From Saprolegnia diclina VS20 (taxonomy: Eukaryota; Oomycota; Saprolegniomycetes; Saprolegniales; Saprolegniaceae), in assembly GCF_000281045.1 (NCBI RefSeq), contig NW_008246068.1, positions 1,427,628 through 1,466,365 on the forward strand: a DNA stretch of 38,738 nucleotides, in the 5' to 3' direction. This document shows positions 9,030 through 17,360 of the stretch, one piece after another. Each line of letters begins with the position of its first letter. Positions within the stretch are counted from its first letter, which is position 1. The position numbers and the translations under genes are program-made. A model generated the notes under the pieces. It made no database searches. It was not told where the DNA came from and was given only the letters and a program-made list of their open reading frames with translations.

Positions 9030-10733
9030 CTAGGCAGGGAGCGCCTTGACGTGCTCGACGGCCGCCACAAAGTTGGTGAAGTAGTAGCCGACCTTGCCGC
9101 CAGCGTCTTCCTGCGCGTCACAAATAAGACTCAGCAATTCCTTCGTTGCCAAGGGCGTCGCGAGGAGGCTCGAGACGACGACGTAAATGTAGATCGGGAC
9201 AAAATCGTCTGCCGAGAGCGAGACGCCGCGGATGCTGCGGCTCGAGCAAATGAAGTCGTCGCTGTTGGCCTCCACCACGCTTTGGAAGATGGCGGTCGCC
9301 GAGTTCATGATGCACTTGAGCTTGTCGGAGGGCAGTGTGCACATGTCCATGGCCTGGAGCTCAAGGCGCGCGTGGTGCCAGTCGTCGCCCGAGAGGTTGG
9401 CCTTGACGCCGAACGCTGTCTGTGGCTTCTTGGCCAGCGTCCGCATCTTGCGCAGCATCTCTTCTTCGTTGGCTTCCGACACGAGCGCGCGGACGCACTC
9501 GGTGATGTGGTCTTCCAAGGCGACAAAGATGCGCTTCTGCAGGTGGCAGCTCACGTCGCGCCGGACGTGCACGACGAGGTCGTCGTACGTGTCGAGGTCG
9601 TTGGCATCGAGGTGCGCTTTCGTCTCGGCGAGGAACGCGTGGATGTCGTCGTGGCCGAGCACCGTGCGCTGCATCTCGCGGAGCTTTTCCTTGATGCAGT
9701 CGAGGAGGAGGCCCGCGTGGTCCTTGGAGATGCACGTGGTTTGCGCCGACGACCGCTTCTGCAGCAGCGTCGACTTGACCGGCGCAAAGTAAAATGGGGA
9801 TGCTTTCGCAACAAAGTCGGCGACAAAATCGTCGCACGCGCCCTCGAACGTCTCGACGACCGACGCGACCTTTGCGTGGATCTGGCCGACGGGCGGACCC
9901 TTCTCGCCGTGGACGAGGCACGCTGACGAGAGCGTGTGGGGCAAGGGGCGGCTGTACGGCACGCGCGGCGTGTCGCTCGAGCCAATGCCAATGAAGGCGT
10001 GGAGGAGGTTGAGGACCTCTTGCCGCTGCGGCCCGAGCGGCGTCGGCGCCACCACGGACGCGATCTGCCGCAGGAACGAGTCCATGATGACCATGCGCTG
10101 GCGCGTAATCGACTTTTTGGACTGCAGCTGGAAGAGCCGCTTGGGCACGCGGCACTTGCGCAACGAGTGCATCGTGCCCCAGAACGGCACGTCGATGGGT
10201 GACATGGAGACGGCCTTGATCTGCTTGTAGAGGCCGTGGAGCTCCTTGTACGACTTGTGCACGGTCCACGAGTTGCACGCGTCTTCGGCGCGGATCGTGT
10301 AGAGGATCTGACCGCCGATCGTGGCGGTGCTCACGACCCGCACGTCCAAGGCCGGGGTTTGGAGGTACGAGTAGTCCATACTCGAGCTCAAGTCGGAGAG
10401 GCAGCGCTCCTTGGCGGAGAAGGAGCCGCAGCTGCAGGATGACGTCGTGCTCGACATCGAGTACGTCTTGGCGCGGCGGCGCTCTTCACGCGGCGACGCG
10501 AGCGACGCCACGACTTGGTCGCCCTCGGCGATGACTTCATCGAGGAAGACTGTGCCGTGGATGAGCTCTTCCATCGTCTCGGTCTCGAGCCACGCGTCAT
10601 GGTAGTTGTTTTCATCCGACGACTCGGTCGTGTCCGTGCCCGTGCTGAGGCTGCTCAGGCGCAGGAGCTCGTCCATCGTCGTCGGCTCTTCGCCGTTGGC
10701 CGCGTCGAGCAGCCCTTCGTCGTCCGGCGACAT
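9030..10733 (-). CDS. PX domain plus VPS9 domain protein (candidate Rab5-type GEF)
   Basis: Intronless, 567 aa from the ATG at 10733. Residues 1-125 are acidic and Ser-rich. Residues ~128-228 form a PX domain (VRVVSTATIGGQILYTI, SWTVHKSYKELHGLYKQI, PFWGTM, then a basic LFQLQSKKSITRQRM and IMDSFLRQI). The last ~125 residues form a VPS9 domain: TLPSDKLKCIMNSATAIFQ, SADDFVPIYIYVVV, LLSLI, GGKVGYYFTNFVAAVEHV. VPS9 domains exchange nucleotide on Rab5/Vps21-class GTPases at early endosomes, and PX domains target phosphoinositide membranes. The usual PX 'RRYSDF' is VHKSYKEL here, so PI3P binding may be altered. The first in-frame ATG is used; an upstream GTG extension is not. Confidence 0.9.
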   Translation of the reverse strand: MSPDDEGLLDAANGEEPTTMDELLRLSSLSTGTDTTESSDENNYHDAWLETETMEELIHGTVFLDEVIAEGDQVVASLASPREERRRAKTYSMSSTTSSCSCGSFSAKERCLSDLSSSMDYSYLQTPALDVRVVSTATIGGQILYTIRAEDACNSWTVHKSYKELHGLYKQIKAVSMSPIDVPFWGTMHSLRKCRVPKRLFQLQSKKSITRQRMVIMDSFLRQIASVVAPTPLGPQRQEVLNLLHAFIGIGSSDTPRVPYSRPLPHTLSSACLVHGEKGPPVGQIHAKVASVVETFEGACDDFVADFVAKASPFYFAPVKSTLLQKRSSAQTTCISKDHAGLLLDCIKEKLREMQRTVLGHDDIHAFLAETKAHLDANDLDTYDDLVVHVRRDVSCHLQKRIFVALEDHITECVRALVSEANEEEMLRKMRTLAKKPQTAFGVKANLSGDDWHHARLELQAMDMCTLPSDKLKCIMNSATAIFQSVVEANSDDFICSSRSIRGVSLSADDFVPIYIYVVVSSLLATPLATKELLSLICDAQEDAGGKVGYYFTNFVAAVEHVKALPA

Positions 10734-11788
10734 ATCGAGATGTACGCAAATGCTCAAATGACCCACTCGGGCGACTATGGCGCACGTAGGTCATGCAACC
10801 AGCTGGCACGTGCATTTTTAAAACTGGAATACTTTATCAGCCGCCAAAGCGCGACGCAGGAGCAGGGCGATGGCGGCATCTGATCGGCGCTCGCGGCCAG
10901 TAGCCAAGCGCGCTACTCGGCGGCGGCTGCTCGACATGTCGGAGCCTCGCCTCGCCGCGGCCCGGTGCTGGCCTCGGAATTAAATAAGATGCGGAATTTT
11001 CACCCGATCCTCGCACGCAACACCTTCAAGTGGCACGTTCGCCAAGCAACTGGTGGCGAAAGCAAGGTGATTTGTTCAATAATAATATTTTGAAGCAAAT
11101 CGTCAATATTATTTCAAGAGCTTTCAATAACAATACAATATTGCATATACTTGCAGTAAAACAAAATATTTAGAGTGCTAAGCAGGCGCAATTAACAAGA
11201 ATCACACCAGTAAGGTACAGATTAATCGAAAGACTCCATATCCCAGATAAATGAACCAAGTGGACACCCACTTGCAAAGGTGTCAAAGTCGTACTTTCCC
11301 GCATGTGGGCAGGAAGGAACGAGCATGATGCAGGGAGCAGCTCCGGAGAGGGCGGCTGTCGGTTCTCGCTGGTGCAACATAAAGCACCACGTCCAACAAA
11401 GCCAGAGCCCACGTCCCTCAGTGCATGTAGGCAAGTGAGTCTGCGCCGCCTGGGATGATCAGATACAGGAAGCGTGACAGAGGCGCCGGTCTTCTCACTT
11501 ACGCATCGGCGCAACTGTCCGCCAGACAACTGCCGAGTAGCCACGACACTGCAAGTGCATCTTCTTGGCAGCTCCATCACATGGCCTTTCGCTTGCACGT
11601 TGGACGGTTGGTGCACATGCGATGAGATGGTCCTTGCCATCGACGGCGCCAGTCTCAGTGCACGGCTACTGCACCGAATCAATCGAACCAAGCCTTGTTT
11701 ACAGACCTCGAGATCTCAAGTAGCATCCTCATGCGCTGCGTGAACATGGCCAAGCAAAGAACAACGATCGTGGAAATGCACGCCTGAT
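10734..11788. other. Intergenic region with an AT-rich patch
   Basis: About 1.05 kb. It should carry the promoter of the PX-VPS9 gene (minus) on the left and the 3' end of the 79-aa gene on the right. Around 11070-11180 the sequence turns strongly AT-rich, with AATAATATT (11081-11089) facing AATATTATT (11105-11113). A 173-codon minus-strand open frame (11170-11691) has no ATG at its 5' end, no coding bias and no motif, so I do not call a gene. Confidence 0.45.
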
Positions 11789-12167
11789 TCAAAGCTTGGG
11801 CGAGTTGGTCGAGTACGCTGCTGCTAGCTGCTCCTGTGCTTGCGCGATCAGACGGCGCCGACACATGGGACCGCAGTGCGTACCTCTCGCATGGCGACCT
11901 CGTACATGGTGGAGCGGAACGGAATCGAGAGCGCGCTCTAGGCTTGCAGGTGAGTCGGCGACGGGATCGGAAGAGGACCCACGAGGTTGCGCTCGGCCTT
12001 GGCGAGCTCGTGGGAGAGCGCGACGACCTGCGTGTTGAGCGTCACGAGGAACCCGTTCGTCTACGCAGCAGCGTGAGACCATGGTCGCTGACGCGCTGGT
12101 CGACCTCGTGGAGCGAGGCGAGGAACGCGCCCATGGCCTCGAGCGTCTCGATCTCGCTCTCGTCCAT
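11789..12167 (-). CDS. Small uncharacterised helical protein (79 aa, four exons)
   Basis: Exons on the minus strand: 12167..12105, 12060..11983, 11937..11884, 11833..11789. The introns are 44, 45 and 50 bases (donors GTCGAC, GTGGGT, GTACGC; acceptors GTAG, CCTAG, ACAG). All exons end in phase 0. The spliced product is helical: MDESEIETLEAMGAFLASL, then FLVTLNTQVVALSHELAKAE, ERNLSALSIPFRSTMYEV and a short tail. The FL..LN....L...L...ERNL heptad-like pattern resembles small coiled-coil subunits of actin-regulatory or endosomal complexes (BRK1 or WASHC3 in general form), but I cannot assign it. The first donor (GTCGAC) is weak, so the exon-1/2 join is the least sure part. Confidence 0.5.
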
Positions 12168-12570
12168 TGTAAATAGGGCACCGGATACGAAGACGCCAGT
12201 AGTATCCGGAAGATCATTTTTTGTCCGCATCATCATCCTCAAGGTGAGGCAAGTGCGGGCAGACGGGCGAGGTCCGACGCCGGCTGCGTTAGACACGATG
12301 CACCTGCAAGGATGGGTGCTGTTGTGGTACACCTGGCTGGGCATGGCTACTGGTACCAAGGCGGGGCCCACACTGCGTCTGTCGTCCGTCGGGAAGCGGA
12401 CTCGTCGCGTCCCACAACGGGGCTCATGGCGTGCGTGTCGCGCTGCCATCATATTACAATTGGGCGTTGGCGAAGAGCTGATACCGTCTGCATCTCCAAA
12501 TAGACATTGGAGAGAGTGGGACTCTGCGTCTGGGCGACCAATTGCTGCCATTCGCCCATTCGTAGACGCG
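12168..12570. promoter_or_regulatory. Divergent intergenic/promoter region
   Basis: 403 bases between the starts of the 79-aa gene (minus) and the START/FYVE-like gene (plus). An open frame runs through this region into the plus-strand gene, but its codon use is poor before the ATG at 12571, and it also crosses the minus-strand gene, so I treat that extension as chance. Confidence 0.45.
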
Positions 12571-13776
12571 ATGGCTCCAGGTCGCTTCGCCGAAGTCCTC
12601 AACGAATATGTGCCCGTGGTCACGCCGTACATCGCCACGGAGCTCCTCAAGCTAGGCCACGCCCGCGTCTATGATGCGCTCTTTGACCAGCGGGAGATGC
12701 GCTCGATCGGCACGTCGAAGAAGGTGGCACTCTTCGAAGCACGCGATGAAGCTGACGGCAGCACCGCGATGATGGGCTGCGTCGAAGTCTCGGGTCACGT
12801 GCTGGACGCGCACCGCTTCCTTGGCAACCAACTCCAGAACGCAGGCCCAATTGCGAACGAGCTCCAAGCCATGAGCAGCCTCTTTGGCTCGCTCGTCCTC
12901 GATGGGTACGTGCTGCACACAGTGCATCACCCGGGCGAGAAAGGTCCGTACGAGCAGATGAGCATCAACTGGACCGCGCTGCAGCCGGCGCACTCGTCGC
13001 TCGTCGACCGCGACTACGTCTTCCTCCAGTACGCGGACGTGTACGCGAGGAACGGCCCTGAGCTGCACCGCGTGTCGACGGACGAGCTCTCGCTGCGGCA
13101 GGTGCACGACTCGCGCCTCGTCGCGTGCCATATCTGGGAGAGCGTCGAGCTGGACGGAACCGACCCGCTGCCGCACCTCGCTCTCTCGCGTGACCGACTC
13201 CGGCGCTGGTACTTCCTCGCGGACGCCGTCTCCCACGGCCGCGTGCGCGTCTCGTTCGTCATGACGTATCCCAGTGCCCAGTACCACCGCAACTACACGG
13301 AGAAGTTTATGCTGCGCCTGAGCCGCCTCGAGGTGCTTCTCTCCAAGGAGTGCGACACCAGCCCGATCTGCAACCTCTGCCTCAAGACCTTCTCGCTCTT
13401 CCGGCGCAAGATCCAGTGCAAGACGTGCAAACTCAACTTTTGCGCCAAGTGCATCCTCGTCTCGAAGGAGTCGACGGCGACGATCTGCAACGCGTGCAAC
13501 GAAGGCAACCCGATGGGTCTCCTCCGGCGCATCGCCGCGACCAACTCGTCCGACTCGGACTCGGTGCACTCGTCCAACACGTCTCTCGCGCTGCCAGCGA
13601 CACCGCCGGCTCTCTCGAGTCTCTCGCGGTCGCACTCGACGCCAAACGTCAAGCGCCGCAGCAGCGCCGACCGGACGACGTCGAGCACGCTCTCGTCGTC
13701 ACAGGACGATTCGCTTCTGCTCGATGAGCACGAGTCGAGTAGCCACATGATCCGCGTCGACTTCTCCCAGTGGTAA
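12571..13776 (+). CDS. START-like/FYVE-type zinc-finger protein with degenerate FYVE core
   Basis: Intronless, 401 aa. Residues ~1-255 form a START-like lipid-binding module of the kind common in oomycete FYVE proteins (VALFEARDEADGSTAMMG, LQYADVY, DSRLVACHIWESVEL, FVMTYPSAQ). Residues ~267-310 carry eight cysteines in FYVE spacing: CNLC, CKTC, CAKC, CNAC. The PI3P-binding core R(R/K)HHCR is replaced by RRKIQCK (~279-284), losing both histidines. Structure and zinc binding are probably kept while PI3P affinity is likely reduced. The C-terminus is Ser/Thr-rich and disordered. The ATG at 12571 begins the region of strong coding bias. Lipid ligand and pathway are unknown. Confidence 0.8.
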   Translation: MAPGRFAEVLNEYVPVVTPYIATELLKLGHARVYDALFDQREMRSIGTSKKVALFEARDEADGSTAMMGCVEVSGHVLDAHRFLGNQLQNAGPIANELQAMSSLFGSLVLDGYVLHTVHHPGEKGPYEQMSINWTALQPAHSSLVDRDYVFLQYADVYARNGPELHRVSTDELSLRQVHDSRLVACHIWESVELDGTDPLPHLALSRDRLRRWYFLADAVSHGRVRVSFVMTYPSAQYHRNYTEKFMLRLSRLEVLLSKECDTSPICNLCLKTFSLFRRKIQCKTCKLNFCAKCILVSKESTATICNACNEGNPMGLLRRIAATNSSDSDSVHSSNTSLALPATPPALSSLSRSHSTPNVKRRSSADRTTSSTLSSSQDDSLLLDEHESSSHMIRVDFSQW

Positions 13777-13868
13777 CGCGATCTTATTTACAAACGATTA
13801 AAGTGTTGTTGTAACATTTGTTGCTCGTGCTATTTTCAGCGGGCCTGTCTACGACTCGAGCATCGTCG

Positions 13869-15491
13869 ATGGCGCTCGATCCGGCCGACGTGCCCATGCT
13901 GCTCACGTGGGCGACCTACGCGTACATGCCGGTGGCGCTGCATCTCTTTGTGTCGCGGCGGCAGCTCTCGTCCATCAAGTACCGCGAGCCGCTGCCAATG
14001 AGTCTCGCCGCGCTCTTCTTGAGTCTCTACTCGCTCTGCGTACCGCCACTCGTGTGTTTTGGTGGTCACTCTCCGTATACGCTCATCCTTTTCTTTGAGT
14101 GGATCCTCCTCATCACGGGCCTCGTCACATACCTGCTCACACAGTGCATCCTCGTGGTCAAGTTTCACATCACCGAGGTGCTCATGGACCCCGTACAGGC
14201 CACGGTGGTGCGTGTCGGACGCATCAAGTACCTTCGGTGGCTCCTCTACCCGCGCTTCCAGCTCGTCGTTTGGGCGACCGCGACCGCTCTCCTCAACGCA
14301 CCGCTGGTGCTCTTCGCAAACACAGCTGCGTCGGTCAATACAACGGTGGCCGACTTCAACCAAAGCGATGGTCTTGGCAGCATCGGGCGCCTCCGGCTGT
14401 ACGCAGGCATCGAGACGGGCGTGCTCATCCTCGCCTCGTACGCTCTCGCGCGCTCGATGAGCCGCATTGTTGACAACTTTGGACTGAAAGAAGCTTATGC
14501 ACGCGCGGCGCGGGTCATGACCATTGGCGTTATCCTGTACATGTCTGTGACGCTCCTCGCTGCGCACGGTGTCGTGCCCGGCTTTGACGCGTGCCACGTA
14601 CCGACGCTAATTGGGCTCCACACGGCGCACGCTGTGTTTGCGATCACGGTCGTGCGACCGCTACGCGCCTCGTATGCGCACAAGGAGACGCACAAGGACC
14701 TCAAAGCGCGACTGCGCCAGACCAAGCGCGACGTCGATCAACTCGAGTCGATGGTGCTGTACCGGTACTTGAACACGGACGGTGGCTTTGGCGACTTTTT
14801 GGCGTTCTCCAAGAAGGAGCTCTGCGCCGACGCCATCTTGGCGTGGCGCGAAGTGCAGCGCTACAAGGAAGGCGGTGTCGCGATCGAGCACATTTACGCC
14901 ACGTGTCTGGACGCGGGGTGCCAATTCCAAGTCAATATCGCGCCGACCGTCCGGCGCATGTACGAGATCCAGCGCCCGATGGTGTGTTCGTCGCTCGAAG
15001 CCAAACAGCACAAACTCTCCATTTCGCTCAAACGCTTTCACCGAGTGCTACCAGACGCGGCGCTCAAGCTCGCAGCCCCGACAAACCTCTCATCGGTGGC
15101 GCCCATCTTGGACCACCGGACGTCTCTGCAGTCCCATGGCCACGGCCACCGCCTTCCATCGCAGGGCGCGACGACGATTGCGGACGACTACTCGCGCATG
15201 AGCGTCTCGCGCAGCAAGCACGAGAAGCTATTTCACCCGCTGGGCGCCGAGTTCCTCCGCGTCATCTACATGGACGTGCTTCCTCGCTTCGAAGAGCACG
15301 CGGCAACGGACGCGTGGGTGACATTCCGGAACCGGGAAAAAGCCATGCTGTCCTTGGACACGCTCGAGCACATGATAGACGGCACGATCGAGCACGGCGC
15401 CGAGATCGCCCAGCGCGGAAGCATGCCCTGCATCGCGGACCTGCCTCGGATACAAAAAATGCTTGCGCGGCCCACGGAGGAATTTTCATAG
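13869..15491 (+). CDS. Seven-transmembrane RGS protein (GPCR-RGS fusion)
   Basis: Intronless, 540 aa, starting 92 bases after the preceding stop. Seven hydrophobic segments lie at about residues 8-28, 43-63, 70-97, 131-152, 175-197, 214-236 and 243-263. A charged helix (KDLKARLRQTKRDVDQLE) leads to an RGS domain: MVLYRYLNTDGGFGDFLAFS, ADAILAWREVQRYKEG, EHIYATCLDAG, IAPTVRRMYEI. The final RGS helix appears after a ~70-residue insertion (FHPLGAEFLRVIYMDVLPRF, ~455-474). RGS domains accelerate GTP hydrolysis by G-alpha. 7TM-RGS proteins are known in plants (AtRGS1) and in several protist groups. Probably plasma-membrane or endosomal, with RGS in the cytosol. The ligand is unknown. Confidence 0.85.
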   Translation: MALDPADVPMLLTWATYAYMPVALHLFVSRRQLSSIKYREPLPMSLAALFLSLYSLCVPPLVCFGGHSPYTLILFFEWILLITGLVTYLLTQCILVVKFHITEVLMDPVQATVVRVGRIKYLRWLLYPRFQLVVWATATALLNAPLVLFANTAASVNTTVADFNQSDGLGSIGRLRLYAGIETGVLILASYALARSMSRIVDNFGLKEAYARAARVMTIGVILYMSVTLLAAHGVVPGFDACHVPTLIGLHTAHAVFAITVVRPLRASYAHKETHKDLKARLRQTKRDVDQLESMVLYRYLNTDGGFGDFLAFSKKELCADAILAWREVQRYKEGGVAIEHIYATCLDAGCQFQVNIAPTVRRMYEIQRPMVCSSLEAKQHKLSISLKRFHRVLPDAALKLAAPTNLSSVAPILDHRTSLQSHGHGHRLPSQGATTIADDYSRMSVSRSKHEKLFHPLGAEFLRVIYMDVLPRFEEHAATDAWVTFRNREKAMLSLDTLEHMIDGTIEHGAEIAQRGSMPCIADLPRIQKMLARPTEEFS

Positions 15492-15730
15492 GGCAAAACC
15501 GAAACTGTCAATCAATACCGGAACCAAAAAGTCCGAATTTCAGATGAAGCAATATCCGATTTTCAATGTCGTGGCCCTGAGTTCAGGTCCCGGTGGACGA
15601 TTACAGCCCGGTCAACTGGCTTCGAACGTGCTTGGTTCTCTTTTACCACGCTGTGCTGGCGAACAGCGCTGCGTCACCCGGCGCGTCCATCGCACCCACT
15701 TTGCACTTGCGAGCGACGTGGCGCGTACTC

Positions 15731-16411
15731 ATGGCGACGACGCCGGCGATCTGCAAGGTCGCGGCCTGCTACATCACTACGAGCCAATGCAACCGCACCG
15801 CGAGTCCGTGCCCGACGTGCTTGACGCAATCGTCGGACATTGTCATGTGCTCGGACGTGAGCCTCGGCTGCGACGGAGGCACGGTCTGCGCGCCGCTCGT
15901 CTCGAGCCCGCTCCTCTTCAACAATAGCACACTGCCAGCGACAACAACGCTCGCGCCCGACGAGGCGTCCAAGAGCACTGTCACATATGCGCTCCTCTGT
16001 GGCGGCCTCTGCTGCCTCGTCTTCGTGCTCTACGGCGTACTGCGCTGGTCACAAGCGCAAAAGAAGCGCGAGGCGGCGCTCGACTCGGAGGCGACTGTGG
16101 ACTCGAGCGCACCCCAAGCGCAGGCCCGCGCGCTCGACTCGACGTACTCGCTCGACATGGTCCCGAGCTTGCGGCCAACGCCCAACAAATCGTTGTTGGA
16201 CAATACCAACCATAGCAACGCGAACAGCTATACGCGCAAGAACACGGGCGGCACGGTCCTCCACGACGACCCCGCGACGTACTCTATGTTTCACACGATC
16301 GGCCGCATCTCGGGCGTCCACAAGCACCGCGCATCGAGCCTCCTCTCGCAGCAGAAGGACAGTATCATCTACATCATGGAAGAAGACGACAAGAGTCTCG
16401 CCGACGAGTAG
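15731..16411 (+). CDS. Cys-rich single-pass membrane protein, uncharacterised
   Basis: 226 aa from the ATG at 15731. The N-terminal ~80 residues hold eight cysteines (residues 8, 13, 20, 27, 30, 40, 47, 53) with N-glycosylation-like NRT and NNST sites. A strong membrane helix follows at ~84-104 (TYALLCGGLCCLVFVLYGVL) and then a basic, Ser-rich cytoplasmic tail of ~120 residues. This is the layout of a small type I receptor or surface protein, yet no signal peptide follows the ATG. The frame stays open ~140 bases upstream without an ATG, so a signal-peptide exon may lie upstream. It follows the 7TM-RGS gene in the same orientation (239 bases) and ends 37 bases from the opposing methyltransferase stop. 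No family recognised. Confidence 0.65.
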   Translation: MATTPAICKVAACYITTSQCNRTASPCPTCLTQSSDIVMCSDVSLGCDGGTVCAPLVSSPLLFNNSTLPATTTLAPDEASKSTVTYALLCGGLCCLVFVLYGVLRWSQAQKKREAALDSEATVDSSAPQAQARALDSTYSLDMVPSLRPTPNKSLLDNTNHSNANSYTRKNTGGTVLHDDPATYSMFHTIGRISGVHKHRASSLLSQQKDSIIYIMEEDDKSLADE

Positions 16412-16448
16412 CAGCAAGTCTGCCCGTGTAATTTATCTCGACTCTCGA

Positions 16449-17301
16449 CTAGACATGGCTCTTGACGCAGAAAAAGAGATGGTAGCTCCGCGCATTCTTG
16501 TGCGTCACGGTGCCTAAGACGGGTGCTGAAGCGATGGAGGCCATCAGAGCTGTGTACTTTGTCGGATAAGCTTCCACGAGAACTGCGCGTGCTCCAAGTA
16601 CGCAAGGCGCGTGGGCGAGTGCGTCACGAGCACAAAGGTGCCGCCGCTTCGAAGCACTTGGTACATGGCGCGGAGATATGTAAACGTGTCTTCCACGTTG
16701 GTCGTCGGCGCACAGAGGAGCGCATCGAGAAGCCCTAGGATTACCTTGAACGTCATCGCCACCACACCTCGAAGAATGCTCGACCTTTGTCCACGATGAC
16801 GTCAAACGTGCTGGGCGGTATGACTGCTGGCACTTGGAATACGTCGAGGCAGACAACTACCAAACACCGTGAGTCGCAAGGACGCTGCGTATCAACGAAC
16901 ATTCCATGGCGTCGGTCGCACGCTCGGCCGTCTGCGTCGCAGTCATGCGCGCGATCGCGACCGGTGACGAGTCGAGGTTGGTGATGTTGTGATAGCCGCT
17001 CGCGTGAAGTTGGACGCCGACGTCTAGTGTTTCATGAGATTTGACCTGTTGACACGGCAGCACCCGAGAGCCCGCAGCCTGACCAAGATGTGAATACAAA
17101 CGGTACCAGGAGCAGCGCACCTGGAATTAGGATCTCGCACTCGAGACCGTACGCCGCCAGCAACGGCGTCAAAAATGGCGCGAGCTACCCACCGCCTTTC
17201 TTATGCGAGAGCATTGAGCGACATTGTACCTGCGCGAACGAGAGGTACCAGTCAAAGTACGTGCACTCGGTGAGCGCCTCGAACTTGGCGTCCCAATCCA
17301 T
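16449..17301 (-). CDS. METTL13/EEF1A-lysine-methyltransferase-like SAM methyltransferase
   Basis: Seven exons, minus strand: 17301..17230, 17184..17121, 17078..17064, 17023..16901, 16856..16785, 16734..16558, 16513..16449 (195 aa). Introns are 40-50 bases. Exon 3 is a 15-base micro-exon needed to rebuild SAM motif I, IPGCGLSDVGVQLHASGY, followed by the acidic strand NITNLDSS. Other motifs: WDAKFEALTECTYFDWYLSF at the start, FVCLDVFQVP, TFDVIVDKGLLDAL (motif IV), VLRSGGTFVLVTHS and a C-terminal YHLFFCVK strand. This is the METTL13/METTL12 fold class, which methylates protein lysines such as eEF1A. The target here is inferred only. A TTTCACAG acceptor just before the ATG leaves open an extra 5' exon. 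The upstream gene's stop is 59 bases away. Confidence 0.82.
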
Positions 17302-17360
17302 CTGTGAAACGGACTCTCATTTTAGGAGATGATAACTATGCTAGCTAGTGAATACGTCGA

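Noticed and set aside
11170-11691. 173-codon minus-strand open frame
   Set aside because: It begins on TTG, shows no third-position G/C bias, no motif and no splice support.
11836-12570. In-frame 5' extension of the START/FYVE-like gene
   Set aside because: The extension has poor codon bias, covers the four-exon minus-strand gene and adds no recognisable domain; the ATG at 12571 starts the coding signal.
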